A DNA stretch of 64,000 nt. Origin: Bacillus sp. 103mf (lineage in GTDB: Bacteria; Bacillota; Bacilli; Bacillales; Bacillaceae_G). Shown in pieces: positions 18,363 through 26,840 of this stretch. Made by a program: the position numbers and the translations under genes. The notes below the pieces were generated by a model. It was not told the origin of the DNA and did no database searches. It saw only the letters and a list, made by a program, of their open reading frames with translations. Within the stretch, counting starts at the first letter, position 1, and each line of letters opens with the position of its first letter. Location: NCBI RefSeq assembly GCF_900116295.1, contig NZ_FPAF01000006.1, forward strand, positions 149,496 to 213,495. The letters are read 5' to 3'.

Positions 18363-18743
18363 ATGATGAACGTGTTGGCATCTGCTATTACATGTATTAC
18401 AGCTGCACTCATTTTTTATACAATTGGTGTATGGAGTGAAAAATTCCAAAAGACATTAAAACCTTGGCATGTCGTCATTTTTTGGCTCGGCCTCGTCTGT
18501 GATACACTCGGAACGACATTAATGGAAAAAATGGCAGAAGCAGGTTCCCTGTTCAGTTTCCACGGAATCACAGGTCTAGCAGCCATTTTACTCATGTTAT
18601 TCCATGCTGTTTGGGCAACAATTGTGTTAATCAAAAAAGATACAAAAATGATGACAACATTCCACAAGCTAAGTGTTATCGTCTGGTTCATTTGGCTGAT
18701 CCCATATATTTCTGGTCTTATATACGGAATGACAAACCACTAA
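18363..18743 (+). CDS. hsmA: HsmA family membrane protein
   Basis: 126 aa with four hydrophobic spans; matches the HsmA/TIGR03987 family as I recall it (FYTIGVWSEK near the start, FWLGLVCDTLGT, FHGITGLAAILLMLFHAVWA with conserved histidines that could ligate haem). The start is uncertain: AGAAAGGA directly abuts ATG 18363, ATG 18366 is 3 nt away and GTG 18372 is 9 nt away, so the last may be the real one. First gene of a three-gene operon behind the HssR-like box. The family name suggests a link to haem sensing; biochemical role unknown to me. Confidence 0.75.
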   Translation: MMNVLASAITCITAALIFYTIGVWSEKFQKTLKPWHVVIFWLGLVCDTLGTTLMEKMAEAGSLFSFHGITGLAAILLMLFHAVWATIVLIKKDTKMMTTFHKLSVIVWFIWLIPYISGLIYGMTNH

Positions 18744-18800
18744 TAATCGCAGCCTACTATCCAAAAATAAACATTGCTAATGCTACCTAGGAGGTATATG

Positions 18801-19199
18801 ATGAAAAAGTTATATAATGCAGCATTCACTTATTTAATTATTGGCCTATTATCAGGTGTATTCGCGAGAGAATATTCAAAAGCGCAAGGAATTCAAGGTA
18901 CGACTTCGCTATACAAGTTGCACACACATGTGCTAGTTCTTGGATTTATATTCTTCTTACTTGCCTTAGCTCTATCGAAATTATTTGCAGTCCATGAGGC
19001 AAAAAGTTTTAACATGTGGTTCATCGTCTATAATTTAGGATTAGTTTTAACAGTTGGTTCAATGGCGACCCGCGGACTTCTTCAACTCAATGGAGCTGAT
19101 TTTAAAGGATTAAGTCATATTGCTGGAATGTCTCATACGATCATTGGTATCGCTCTCGTTTGGTTTATGATTCTATTAAAAAAATCGTTTAAAGGATAA
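18801..19199 (+). CDS. DUF2871 membrane protein
   Basis: 132 aa, four spans, with the conserved segments GVFAREYSK, HTHVLVLGFIFFLLAL and GLSHIAGMSHTIIG; the repeated histidines in membrane segments are notable. ATG 18801 is chosen because AGGAGG is 6 nt upstream. It lies 57 nt after the HsmA-like gene and 13 nt before the CcdC-like gene in one operon. DUF2871 has no assigned function. Its histidine-rich spans and promoter suggest haem or electron-transfer association (inference). Confidence 0.78.
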   Translation: MKKLYNAAFTYLIIGLLSGVFAREYSKAQGIQGTTSLYKLHTHVLVLGFIFFLLALALSKLFAVHEAKSFNMWFIVYNLGLVLTVGSMATRGLLQLNGADFKGLSHIAGMSHTIIGIALVWFMILLKKSFKG

Positions 19200-19212
19200 A
19201 AGGAGGTCAAAC

Positions 19213-19695
19213 ATGAACTTAGCTGTTCTATCGAGTATTGTTGCTCTTTGTATGGCTGTTGGAATGATGTTCCTTCGCTTAAAATCAGCAAAGAAACCTG
19301 TAACACTGAAAAAAATTATACTCCCGCCATTTTTTATGAGTACGGGAGCATGCATGTACATCTTGCCAGAATTTCGCTTAACATCAACTGAAATTATAGA
19401 AGCAGTTATCGTTGGTTTATTTTTCTCTATTTTTCTTATTAAAACATCAAAATTTGAAATACGCGGAAAAGACATCTTTTTAATACCTTCTAAAGCGTTT
19501 ATCTTTATTTTAGTCGGTTTACTTGCTGTCCGCATCGGTATGAAAGAATATTTAAGTCAATCAATTGATTTAGGACAATTAAGCGGTATGTTCTTCTTAC
19601 TTGCCTTTGCGATGATCGTCTCTTGGAGAATTGGCATGTACCGTTCGTTTATGAAATTACAAAAAGAAATGAACTTTGTAAGCAAGAGTGTTTAA
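19213..19695 (+). CDS. CcdC family membrane protein
   Basis: 160 aa, about five spans. The MFLRLKSAKKPVTLKKIILPP and PEFRLT segments are typical of CcdC/YneJ-like proteins, linked by name and location to cytochrome c biogenesis in Bacillus. Ribosome site AGGAGG 7 nt upstream. Last gene of the operon, followed by a terminator. A haem-protein-related function would fit the putative haem-responsive promoter. Confidence 0.75.
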   Translation: MNLAVLSSIVALCMAVGMMFLRLKSAKKPVTLKKIILPPFFMSTGACMYILPEFRLTSTEIIEAVIVGLFFSIFLIKTSKFEIRGKDIFLIPSKAFIFILVGLLAVRIGMKEYLSQSIDLGQLSGMFFLLAFAMIVSWRIGMYRSFMKLQKEMNFVSKSV

Positions 19696-19700
19696 TCATA

Positions 19701-19734
19701 TAAAAAAGCCCGATATTGTATCGGGCTTTTTTTA
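19701..19734 (+). terminator. Terminator of the HsmA/DUF2871/CcdC operon
   Basis: AAAAAAGCCCGATA, loop TTG, TATCGGGCTTTTTTT; also usable for the convergent permease genes. Confidence 0.93.
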
Positions 19735-19737
19735 TTA

Positions 19738-19862
19738 AAAACCTTTCTTTTTTAGATGGGCGAGAGCAGCTGGCCTTGCATAGAAGCGATCAGGGCCTTT
19801 TTCTGCCACGTGCAAAGTTTAAAACAAAGGGAGAAAGCGAGTAGCAACGACTTATATCAGTC
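19738..19862 (-). repeat. Family A interspersed repeat, copy A4
   Basis: Reverse orientation: CTTTTTTAGATGGGCGAGAG, CTGGCCTTGCATAGAAGCGA, CAGGGCCTTTTTCTGCCACG, AAAACAAAGGGAGAAAGCGA. It ends exactly at the stop of the permease gene at 19863. Confidence 0.85.
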
Positions 19863-20840
19863 TCAAAAATTAGAAGTCTGTTTTTCTTCCACTAGATCAT
19901 ATGCTACTTTCTGCACTTTTGAAGCACTTGATTTTTCAAGTGCATTTTGTAATCCTACTAACATCAAATTAGCAGCAACGACTGTTAAAGAGAAAAAGAC
20001 AATTGGAACGAGAGCAATCCAAGGGTGAACAGAAAGCATATGAAACGTATCTCCAATTAACCCAGACCATTCAAATGATAACGTTCGCGGTGGTTCTTTT
20101 GCAGGACTGTGATCAATAACTGTTCCGCCAAAGAACATCTTCAATACTCCTAAATGCGCCAAAACGAGAAGAACTTTATTGAATTGCTGAACTAATAAGA
20201 TGACTAACGTAGAGCGAAGCTGCGGGAATATATGTTTACGTAAAATATGAAACTTTGATCCGCCTAATACAGAAGCAGCTTCCACAAACTCTGTTGTGAA
20301 TAGTTTTTTTACTTCGTTCGCTACATAAAAAGACGTTGTAGGAAGTGCAAGAATGGTAAGAATAAACATTTCAAAAAGAGCACGTTGATAAAACGGCTGC
20401 TGAAATCCATCTATCGGCATCGACATCACATTTACTAGCAAGAAGTACGCTATAATCGTCAGCGGCATAATCGTAAAACTATCAAAAAACGCTTCAATCT
20501 TACTGCTCCAGCTTTTCAGAAACGTACCGATTCCGACGCCAAACACAATTGCAAATCCGACCTGAAGCATGGCAATACAAGCCGATAAACCAATGGTAAA
20601 CTTTGCACCTTGTATAATGACATGAAGTAAATCATATCCATGCATATCAGTACCTAGCAAAAAATGAGTAGATGGGGGAAATGGCGGCGCTTCAATCAGG
20701 TTCCCGTTCTCATAAAGGGCCGTCACTTGCCTAATTTGCCCATCATTGAAGATCGTATTCGCAATACTAGCAAGTAACAGTATGACTAAAAACAAAAAAC
20801 TAAACAGAAATTGCTTCTCCCGTACAAGATGTTTCATCAT
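19863..20840 (-). CDS. ABC transporter permease, DppC/OppC type (second pair)
   Basis: 325 aa, paralogue of the gene at 1897-2898: the same MMxxHL start, the LLGTDMHGYDLLH segment and the EAA loop EFVEAASVLGGSKFHILRK. The start codon follows the stop of the partner gene directly (TAGATG). Again no ATPase or binding protein is nearby. The final 20-odd residues run into repeat copy A4, which may have replaced the original 3' flank. Confidence 0.85.
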   Translation of the reverse strand: MMKHLVREKQFLFSFLFLVILLLASIANTIFNDGQIRQVTALYENGNLIEAPPFPPSTHFLLGTDMHGYDLLHVIIQGAKFTIGLSACIAMLQVGFAIVFGVGIGTFLKSWSSKIEAFFDSFTIMPLTIIAYFLLVNVMSMPIDGFQQPFYQRALFEMFILTILALPTTSFYVANEVKKLFTTEFVEAASVLGGSKFHILRKHIFPQLRSTLVILLVQQFNKVLLVLAHLGVLKMFFGGTVIDHSPAKEPPRTLSFEWSGLIGDTFHMLSVHPWIALVPIVFFSLTVVAANLMLVGLQNALEKSSASKVQKVAYDLVEEKQTSNF

Positions 20841-21707
20841 CTACACTCCCTCCCCTCTCATAACAGCAGGTACAAATAAATCGTACGCTTTGTAAATAAT
20901 GAAAAACGGAATGTATAACAATAAAAGTGTCACAACAAACACTTCTGGAAACGGATATTTCAAAACAAAATACACAATACCAGGAACATTAAACAAAGAT
21001 TCAATCATCAATAGATTAGAAAACATAAACCATACAATCGTCTTGGAGTAATGAAACATCGTAAACAACACATTGCGGAGCACATGATGACGAAATATGT
21101 GGTAGAAATTCAAACCTTTCGCATGAGCATACGCAATATAATCTTTTTGCAACTCTGCTTCTACTTGCAGCAGGAAAATACGAGTTAACATAATCGTGGG
21201 GGGAATACTTAAACAAACAACAGGCATCAAAATGGACTTCTCCTGCCATGTAGTAGCGATATTGAATACCATAATATTCGTCTTTTGAAATAACCAAAGC
21301 ACCAAAATTTGAAAACACATAATGATGAACAAGTCTGGTACTGATTCTAATATAACTAACACAAACTTCATTCTTTTCAATTTCTCATAGAAAAAGCGAA
21401 TAATCAGATAGGTAAAACAAAAAGCACATACAACCGAAATGAAAAGTGCCAACATAAATAACCACAAAGACTGCCAATAAAACTCAAAAATTTGCGGAAA
21501 TATCGGCCGTAACCCTTTCCCATACGTCAAATGTGAAAAATCTAATAGCTTTTTACATAAGTCCCCAAGAGCTTTGAAATAATTATTTATATCAATTTCC
21601 ATTCCTTTAAACAAACTCGGTAGTGAACTTAAACAAAGAATACCAGCTACAGCTAAAATGAGTTGCATGATCGCTGTGGTTATTTTTTGGATTGTGATTG
21701 TTTTCAT
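20841..21707 (-). CDS. ABC transporter permease, DppB/OppB type (second pair)
   Basis: 288 aa, paralogue of 2898-3800, EAA-like loop ELQKDYIAYAHAKGLNFYH, about six spans. First gene of the two-gene unit; ribosome site GGGAAG about 8 nt upstream. The substrate is unknown. Conservation of both halves of the pair at two loci argues for a functional heterodimer rather than decay. Confidence 0.84.
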   Translation of the reverse strand: MKTITIQKITTAIMQLILAVAGILCLSSLPSLFKGMEIDINNYFKALGDLCKKLLDFSHLTYGKGLRPIFPQIFEFYWQSLWLFMLALFISVVCAFCFTYLIIRFFYEKLKRMKFVLVILESVPDLFIIMCFQILVLWLFQKTNIMVFNIATTWQEKSILMPVVCLSIPPTIMLTRIFLLQVEAELQKDYIAYAHAKGLNFYHIFRHHVLRNVLFTMFHYSKTIVWFMFSNLLMIESLFNVPGIVYFVLKYPFPEVFVVTLLLLYIPFFIIYKAYDLFVPAVMRGEGV

Positions 21708-21812
21708 ACTTCCCTATCCTCCTATATATCTCTTAACCTTCCAAAAATTACTATATAAATTCTATCAATATTTAACTGAATATTCAATAAAATTAAGATA
21801 CACAAAATTAAA

Positions 21813-22222
21813 TATACCGTAACTACTCAGTCACTCTATGAAAAAACGATAGAAAAGCATTTTTTTAAGTGGTCGAGAGGGACTGGCTATGTATATTCCT
21901 GCCACGCGCAAAGTTTTAAAACAAAGAAAGGCAGCGAGGTGTAGGTTCATTTTTATCCCGCTATTCGTGGGCAGTAATACTCCCACCTCAAAATTTGGCG
22001 AAAGCATTTTCCAGCTCCAGTGGCTAGAATGTTCGGTGGGAGATAAACTGCCCGTAAAAGCCCGATTGGGAGGGCTGATAATCAGTGGGGGATGAAGCCC
22101 CCCCACTGATTAAAGTTTCACTTTATCTTCATGGCGGCAATTATAGGTAAGCGTATTTTCGCTGGAATTATACTCCTTACCAAACTTCTAAATGAAATGT
22201 ATGGCTGAGTAGTTACAATATA
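21813..22222. repeat. Composite A/B repeat flanked by 21-bp inverted repeats
   Basis: The outer arms ATATACCGTAACTACTCAGTC (21813-21833) and GGCTGAGTAGTTACAATATA (about 22203-22222) are near-perfect inverted copies. Inside are a truncated family A copy (A5, about 21860-21945, minus orientation) and a family B copy (B2, about 21955-22135, minus) that itself holds a remnant of the nested unit (CAGCTCCAGTGGCTAGAATG). No gene is supported here. Confidence 0.65.
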
Positions 22223-22412
22223 CCTTTATTTGTTTTAAGTGACTATAAGGTCCAATACCAGCGTAGCTACGATTAAGGGCAAAGTAATTTGTTTTGTAAC
22301 AAAATACCGTATCAAAAATAATTCGTAACATTATTAATTAAACCCCTTTTTGTTACTGAAAAAACACGTATCTCGGCTGTACCCCTAAATAACTGTTCTT
22401 TTTCCATACTAA

Positions 22413-22973
22413 TCACACACCTTTTGTAAAGTAATACTATCAGTATGTCCAAGATTTATAAAAAAGAAGTTCCTTTTTTCTGAAAAATGTATATAAACTC
22501 AAGATAAATAATAAAAATTCAAAAAGGATCTTATATTTCCTTAATTCATTCCTTTCCATCTACATTAATCATTTATTATAACAGCTTTCACGTCTAAAAT
22601 AAGATGTTTCAACAAAGCAAAATATAAGTATCTTCATAATAATTTTCCAATATAATCAATGTGTTAATCAAAGGAACTCTGTATTATTTTTGCTTTTCGA
22701 CTAACTAATACAGCTTCAAACAATGGACACAATTGCTACATGCCAAGTGTAATTTATTATCTATTCAAGATTCTGTTTATTCAATCTTTCTAAAAACAAA
22801 AAAATATTAAATTCATAAATATACAAGTTATAATGAGGACGTCGAGAGATAATCTATTACCTCCGGAGAAAATATCAAACCTGGTTCTGGCGCAAAAATT
22901 CTAAAGACCTTGCAAGTAATCTTCTAAAATTGGACATACTGATACGATTACTTTACAAAAGGTGTGCGATCAG
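22413..22973. repeat. ~560-bp element bounded by ~37-bp inverted repeats
   Basis: Left arm 22416-22452 and right arm 22930-22966 read CACACCTTTTGTAAAGTAAT followed by -TATCAGTATGTCCAA in opposite orientation with only two mismatches; weaker similarity extends a few bases outward. The interior is AT-rich with no ORF. It may be a non-autonomous element, or the arms may pair in a leader RNA of the sda genes. Confidence 0.6.
22829..22920 (+). promoter_or_regulatory. Possible promoter and structured leader (glycine-riboswitch-like?) before sdaAB
   Basis: A perfect TATAAT at 22829-22834 would start RNA near GTCGAGAG (22841). What follows (CTCCGGAG, TATCAAACCTGG, CTGGCGCAAAAATTC, AAAGACC) has the general order of conserved patches seen in glycine riboswitches, but matches are imperfect and I cannot fold it. 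GTAATC at 22915 and GATTAC at 22945 could form a downstream hairpin. Low confidence. Confidence 0.25.
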
Positions 22974-22998
22974 AAGAAAAATTTATTTCACATAAAAA

Positions 22999-23012
22999 TG
23001 AAAGCGCTATCA
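22999..23012 (+). promoter_or_regulatory. CcpA cre site upstream of the sda genes
   Basis: TGAAAGCGCTATCA agrees with every fixed position of the Bacillus cre consensus TGWAANCGNTNWCA. It is 82 nt before the sdaAB start, and would be inside the transcript if RNA starts near 22841, as in roadblock repression. Confidence 0.75.
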
Positions 23013-23093
23013 GCTGGAACGTATGTTAAATTGGTTATTCTAATAACTTAGATTCAACTGTAATTAAAAATAATAAATTATGGGGGTGCTTAT

Positions 23094-23792
23094 ATGAACA
23101 TGAATGTAGCATCTATTAAAGAAAAAAAGGTTGTTAAATACAAAAGTTGTTTTGATGTGATTGGACCGGTAATGATAGGTCCTTCAAGTTCACATACTGC
23201 GGGTGCTTTAGCTATTGGAGCAGTTGCCAATAAATTATTTCAAGGTCTTCCAAAAAAAGTCGTGGTAAAGTATTATGAATCATTTGCTGAAACCCATAAA
23301 GGACACGGAACTGATTTTGCAATTATTGCTGGGATATTAGGATTTGCTACCGATGACAGCAAAGTGCCAGATGCTATTAAAATAGCAGAATCTAAAGGAA
23401 TGGACATTACCTTTATTGAAAAAGCAGGTGATAGTCCTGCTGGTCATCCAAATACGGCAGATGTATATTTAGAGGATGAAAAACGAAGTATTAGAACGAT
23501 GGGTATTTCGGTCGGCGGCGGATTAATTGAAGTCAAACATGTTGAAATTGACGGATTTAGCTTAGATCTGCAGGGGCCATTGCCAGTTATTATTGCGATT
23601 TCCGAAAGAGCTGACTTTGAATTTGTCTTACGCAGGATCTTTAAACAATATGATGTAGAAATTAACAACTTTCATAGTTTAGAAGAAAACGGAAAATATT
23701 TATACGCATTCGCTTTGGATTCGCTATTGCCTGGTGATGCTCATAAGGAACTTAGAAGTTTAAGCAGTATAGCTAATATCATTATTCTTTAG
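23094..23792 (+). CDS. sdaAB: L-serine dehydratase, beta chain
   Basis: Small subunit of the iron-sulfur L-serine deaminase that converts serine to pyruvate and ammonia. 232 aa with the family start SCFDVIGPVMIGPSSSHTAG, GHGTDFAIIAGILGF, GHPNTADV, and a C-terminal ACT-like region (about residues 155-232). Ribosome site GGGGGTG 5 nt from the ATG. The alpha chain follows 22 nt later. A cre site upstream implies repression by good carbon sources, sensible for a catabolic enzyme. Confidence 0.93.
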   Translation: MNMNVASIKEKKVVKYKSCFDVIGPVMIGPSSSHTAGALAIGAVANKLFQGLPKKVVVKYYESFAETHKGHGTDFAIIAGILGFATDDSKVPDAIKIAESKGMDITFIEKAGDSPAGHPNTADVYLEDEKRSIRTMGISVGGGLIEVKHVEIDGFSLDLQGPLPVIIAISERADFEFVLRRIFKQYDVEINNFHSLEENGKYLYAFALDSLLPGDAHKELRSLSSIANIIIL

Positions 23793-23814
23793 TTACATTA
23801 AGGGGTGAAAAAAT

Positions 23815-24705
23815 ATGTATATGACTATAAAAGAGATTGTAGATGCAGCTAATAAAAGGCAAAAGCCAATTTATGAATTAGCAATCGAACAGGAAATCGA
23901 ACAAACTAAAACTTCTTATAAAGAAGTTTGGAGCAAAATGAAAAAAAATTTAGCGACTATGGAAAGTTCCGCAAATAAAGGTATCGAGGGCGACGGGGTA
24001 TTTTCTCCGACCGGTTTAACCGGAGGCGATGCTGTTAAAATAAAAAAATATCGAGAAAAAGGAAAAACTCTTTCTGGAGATTTGATGGTGTTAGGGATTC
24101 AAAGTGCTATCGGTGTTAATGAAGTAAATGCTTCATTAGGGGCTATTTGTGCAACTCCAACAGCAGGTGCGAGTGGGACGATCCCGGGAGTCCTATTTAG
24201 TATTAAAGATACGTTGCAGTTAAGTCATGAAGACATGATCCATTTTCTATTCACTTCAGCGTTATTTGGAACGATAGTCGCAAATAACGCTTGTATTTCC
24301 GGAGCGTACGGAGGATGTCAAGCTGAAGTAGGCAGTGCCTCAGCAATGGCGGCTGCAGCGGCGGTAGAAGCTGCCGGAGGAACAGCGCAGCAATCTTCTG
24401 AAGCTTTCTCAACCGCATTACAAAATTTACTCGGTTTAGTTTGTGACCCGGTTGCTGGTTTGGTAGAAATTCCTTGTGTAAAGAGAAACGCCATTGGAAC
24501 GGCAAATGCTTTAGCAGCAGCGGACATCGCATTAGCCGGCGTAAACAATATCATCAATGCTGACGAAGTTATTGAAGCGATGTATAGAGTTGGAAGACAG
24601 ATGCCTCGCGAATTAAGAGAGACAGGTTTAGGCGGAGTTGCGGCCACACCTACAGGGATTGCCATTAAAAGTAAAATTTTTGGAGAGAAACAATCAAAAC
24701 ATTAA
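23815..24705 (+). CDS. sdaAA: L-serine dehydratase, alpha chain (iron-sulfur subunit)
   Basis: 296 aa catalytic subunit. Cysteines expected to hold the 4Fe-4S cluster are in NNACISGAYGGCQAEVGSA and LVCDPVAGLVEIPCVKRN. GATPTAGASGTIPGVL-type substrate loop is present as ATPTAGASGTIPGVL. Ribosome site AAGGGGTG. It pairs with the beta chain upstream. The next gene, a serine-type transporter, lies 258 nt downstream beyond a transposase remnant. Confidence 0.94.
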   Translation: MYMTIKEIVDAANKRQKPIYELAIEQEIEQTKTSYKEVWSKMKKNLATMESSANKGIEGDGVFSPTGLTGGDAVKIKKYREKGKTLSGDLMVLGIQSAIGVNEVNASLGAICATPTAGASGTIPGVLFSIKDTLQLSHEDMIHFLFTSALFGTIVANNACISGAYGGCQAEVGSASAMAAAAAVEAAGGTAQQSSEAFSTALQNLLGLVCDPVAGLVEIPCVKRNAIGTANALAAADIALAGVNNIINADEVIEAMYRVGRQMPRELRETGLGGVAATPTGIAIKSKIFGEKQSKH

Positions 24706-24890
24706 ACAGTTATTGGAAATATTGTGAAATACTTAACAATCCTATTCTCTATTGTTCTCCTAAGGATGCCTGTGTATTGAGAGCCATTATCACTAAAATA
24801 TACTACTATGCAATTAAAATGTTTTGTGAACGCTAACAAATCTATCAGGTTGATGACTAGCGAATATGTGGCACACCTTGGAAGCAATTC
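24702..24890 (-). pseudogene. Remnant of an IS3-family transposase (OrfB)
   Basis: The minus-strand frame contains LVINLIDLLAFTKHFN and YFSDNGSQYTG, which correspond to the HSDxGSQYT block around the second catalytic aspartate of IS3/IS150 transposases. Only about 60 codons remain, with no terminal repeats recognised and no full DDE triad. It fills the gap between sdaAA and the transporter gene. Confidence 0.65.
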
Positions 24891-24963
24891 ATTTTCAAGA
24901 ATAGTCTATATTCCTAAGCCTTAAAAAGAGACGTAAGAATAAGATACAAGGAGGAATTATTAT

Positions 24964-26283
24964 ATGAATGGAAATACTGCAAAAAAAATAGAATTTCAAG
25001 CTGAAAATACTGCAGCAAAAAATGAGAAATATCCAGACCCTAAAAAGTGGCATAAACAGGATACTACCTGGGCATTGAGCCTTTTTGGAACAGCAATTGG
25101 AGCCGGAGTACTCTTTTTACCTATTAATGCAGGTTCAGGTGGTTTATTATCATTACTGTTAATTACCATACTTGCATATCCTGTTATGTATTACTCACAT
25201 AGGGCGCTTGCTAAAATGATATACGCTTCTAATTCTGCTGATGAGGGGATTACAGGTACAATAAGAGAGTATTTCGGAAATAAGGCAAGTAGCATTTTTA
25301 ACATAGTATATTTCGTCTCAATTTATACGATCGTGCTGATGTATTCGGTTGCACTTACAAATACCGCAAGTAGTTTTATCGTGCATCAATTGCACATGCC
25401 GGAGCCTCCAAGGGCCATTTTATCGCTTGTATTAGTACTCGGTCTTATAGCTATACTAAATTTTGGTCAAGATATCACTGTAAAGATAATGAGCATGCTA
25501 GTATATCCTTTCATAGCTTCGCTACTTTTTATCGCAATATCTTTGATTCCACAGTGGAATACGTCAATGCTTAGTTTTTCAAGTGTCTCTACCGCTTCAA
25601 CAGGAACAGGATATTTCGGAACGATATGGATGATACTACCAATCATAGTATTCTCGTTTAATCATTCTCCTATGATTTCGTCATTTGTTATGAAACAGAG
25701 AGCTACCTATGGAATAGAAGCTACTGATGCCAAATGTGCTCAAATACAAAAAGTTTGTTATATCATGACATTCGCTGTTGTTATGTTCTTTGTTTGGAGC
25801 AGTACCTTGAGTTTGACTCCAGATGATCTTATAATGGCAAAAAAAGAGAACTTGTCAATCCTATCATATCTTGCGAATGAGCTTAATTCGCCTATAATCA
25901 CTATTGCAGCTCCAATCATTGCTTTTGTGGCCATAACAAAGTCCTTCCTTGGCCATTATATAGGAGCATATGAGGTAATGCGTGACATGATTATCAAGTC
26001 CAGTAAAACACGCGGAAAAGATATAGGAGAAAAAACGGTTAAGACAATGATCCTTACTTTTGTCGTATTAACATGCTGGTATGTTGCTTATGCAAATCCA
26101 AGTATTCTTGGACTCATTGATGCCCTTAGCGGTCCGTTAGTTGCTGCTATCTTATGTCTATTACCAATGTATGCGATCCATAAAGTACCAGTACTAACTA
26201 AATACAAAGGGAAAGCGAGCAATGTATTTGTCATTATTATAGGTATACTTACTGTCCTAGCAAGTATTAAGTCATTATTCTAA
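24964..26283 (+). CDS. Serine/threonine permease, SdaC-like (HAAAP family)
   Basis: Proton-coupled hydroxy/aromatic amino acid carrier, 439 aa, eleven spans after a 40-residue polar N-terminus that ends KWHKQDTTWALSLFGTAIGAG, the family hallmark. AAGGAGG supports the ATG. Placed after sdaAB-sdaAA it most likely brings in the serine that the deaminase consumes; serine rather than tryptophan or tyrosine is inferred from context. Confidence 0.88.
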   Translation: MNGNTAKKIEFQAENTAAKNEKYPDPKKWHKQDTTWALSLFGTAIGAGVLFLPINAGSGGLLSLLLITILAYPVMYYSHRALAKMIYASNSADEGITGTIREYFGNKASSIFNIVYFVSIYTIVLMYSVALTNTASSFIVHQLHMPEPPRAILSLVLVLGLIAILNFGQDITVKIMSMLVYPFIASLLFIAISLIPQWNTSMLSFSSVSTASTGTGYFGTIWMILPIIVFSFNHSPMISSFVMKQRATYGIEATDAKCAQIQKVCYIMTFAVVMFFVWSSTLSLTPDDLIMAKKENLSILSYLANELNSPIITIAAPIIAFVAITKSFLGHYIGAYEVMRDMIIKSSKTRGKDIGEKTVKTMILTFVVLTCWYVAYANPSILGLIDALSGPLVAAILCLLPMYAIHKVPVLTKYKGKASNVFVIIIGILTVLASIKSLF

Positions 26284-26339
26284 TTCACTATTGAAAGATT
26301 CCTAGTGGATAAGATATATAGATGCAAATTGAAAAACTA

Positions 26340-26490
26340 ACATAAAAACCCTTTTCTTTTTCGGTGGGCGAGAGCAACTGGCCATGCATAGAATCGCTCA
26401 GGGCCTAATTCTGCCACATGCGCAGCGAAAACCAAAAAGAGCAAACAAGTGCAGGTTCCTTTTTTTCATAGTAGCAATCTATATGTAAAA
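26340..26490 (-). repeat. Family A interspersed repeat, copy A6
   Basis: Reverse orientation: GGTGGGCGAGAG, CTGGCCATGCATAGAATCG, CAGGGCCTAATTCTGCCACA, AAGAGCAAACAAGTGCAGGT. Together with the IS fragment at 26500 it fills the gap after the permease gene. Confidence 0.85.
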
Positions 26491-26499
26491 AAAAACAAA

Positions 26500-26656
26500 T
26501 TGGATTTATATATATCTGTTTTTGGACAGACTCCTCACCTTGGGGAGTTTGTTCTTTTTTAATCATATGCATAACTTCTATTCCAGCAATCACTTTTTTA
26601 GCTGTTTGCAATGATTTTAATCCAAGCATATTTGGGTGCTGCCCCACATCCATCAA
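26500..26656 (-). pseudogene. C-terminal remnant of an IS6-family transposase
   Basis: NMLGLKSLQTAKKVIAGIEVMHMIKKEQ resembles the C-terminal end of IS6/IS240-type transposases (PMLGFKSF-SA--TI-GIE--HMI-KGQ). The catalytic domain is absent. No intact terminal repeats seen. It indicates a past insertion close to the sda cluster. Confidence 0.65.
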
Positions 26657-26784
26657 CTTAAGGATTTAGACTATTTTTGAAGTTAAAAGCACGTTACTAT
26701 TCTCTTATGTTAATGAGAAAGGGTGAGGTGCTTTTTATGAATATGAACCAAAAACAAGAATTATCTTTATTGGGCCTATAAACA

Positions 26785-26818
26785 AAGAGCTTGGATTATT
26801 TCCAAGCTCTTAATCTAT
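26785..26818. terminator. Bidirectional hairpin before the ceramidase-like gene end
   Basis: AAGAGCTTGGA, loop TTATT, TCCAAGCTCTT. Likely terminates the minus-strand gene at 26841. A 14-codon ORF just upstream (26737-26781) is not supported further. Confidence 0.7.
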
Positions 26819-26840
26819 AAACTGCTTCATTATAAAAGTT

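Noticed and set aside
21831-22106. 91-codon minus-strand ORF
   Set aside because: Made of the A5/B2 composite repeat; no protein features.
26737-26781. 14-codon ORF MNMNQKQELSLLGL
   Set aside because: A GTGAGGTG is upstream, but it is too short and next to an IS remnant; more likely a chance or broken start.
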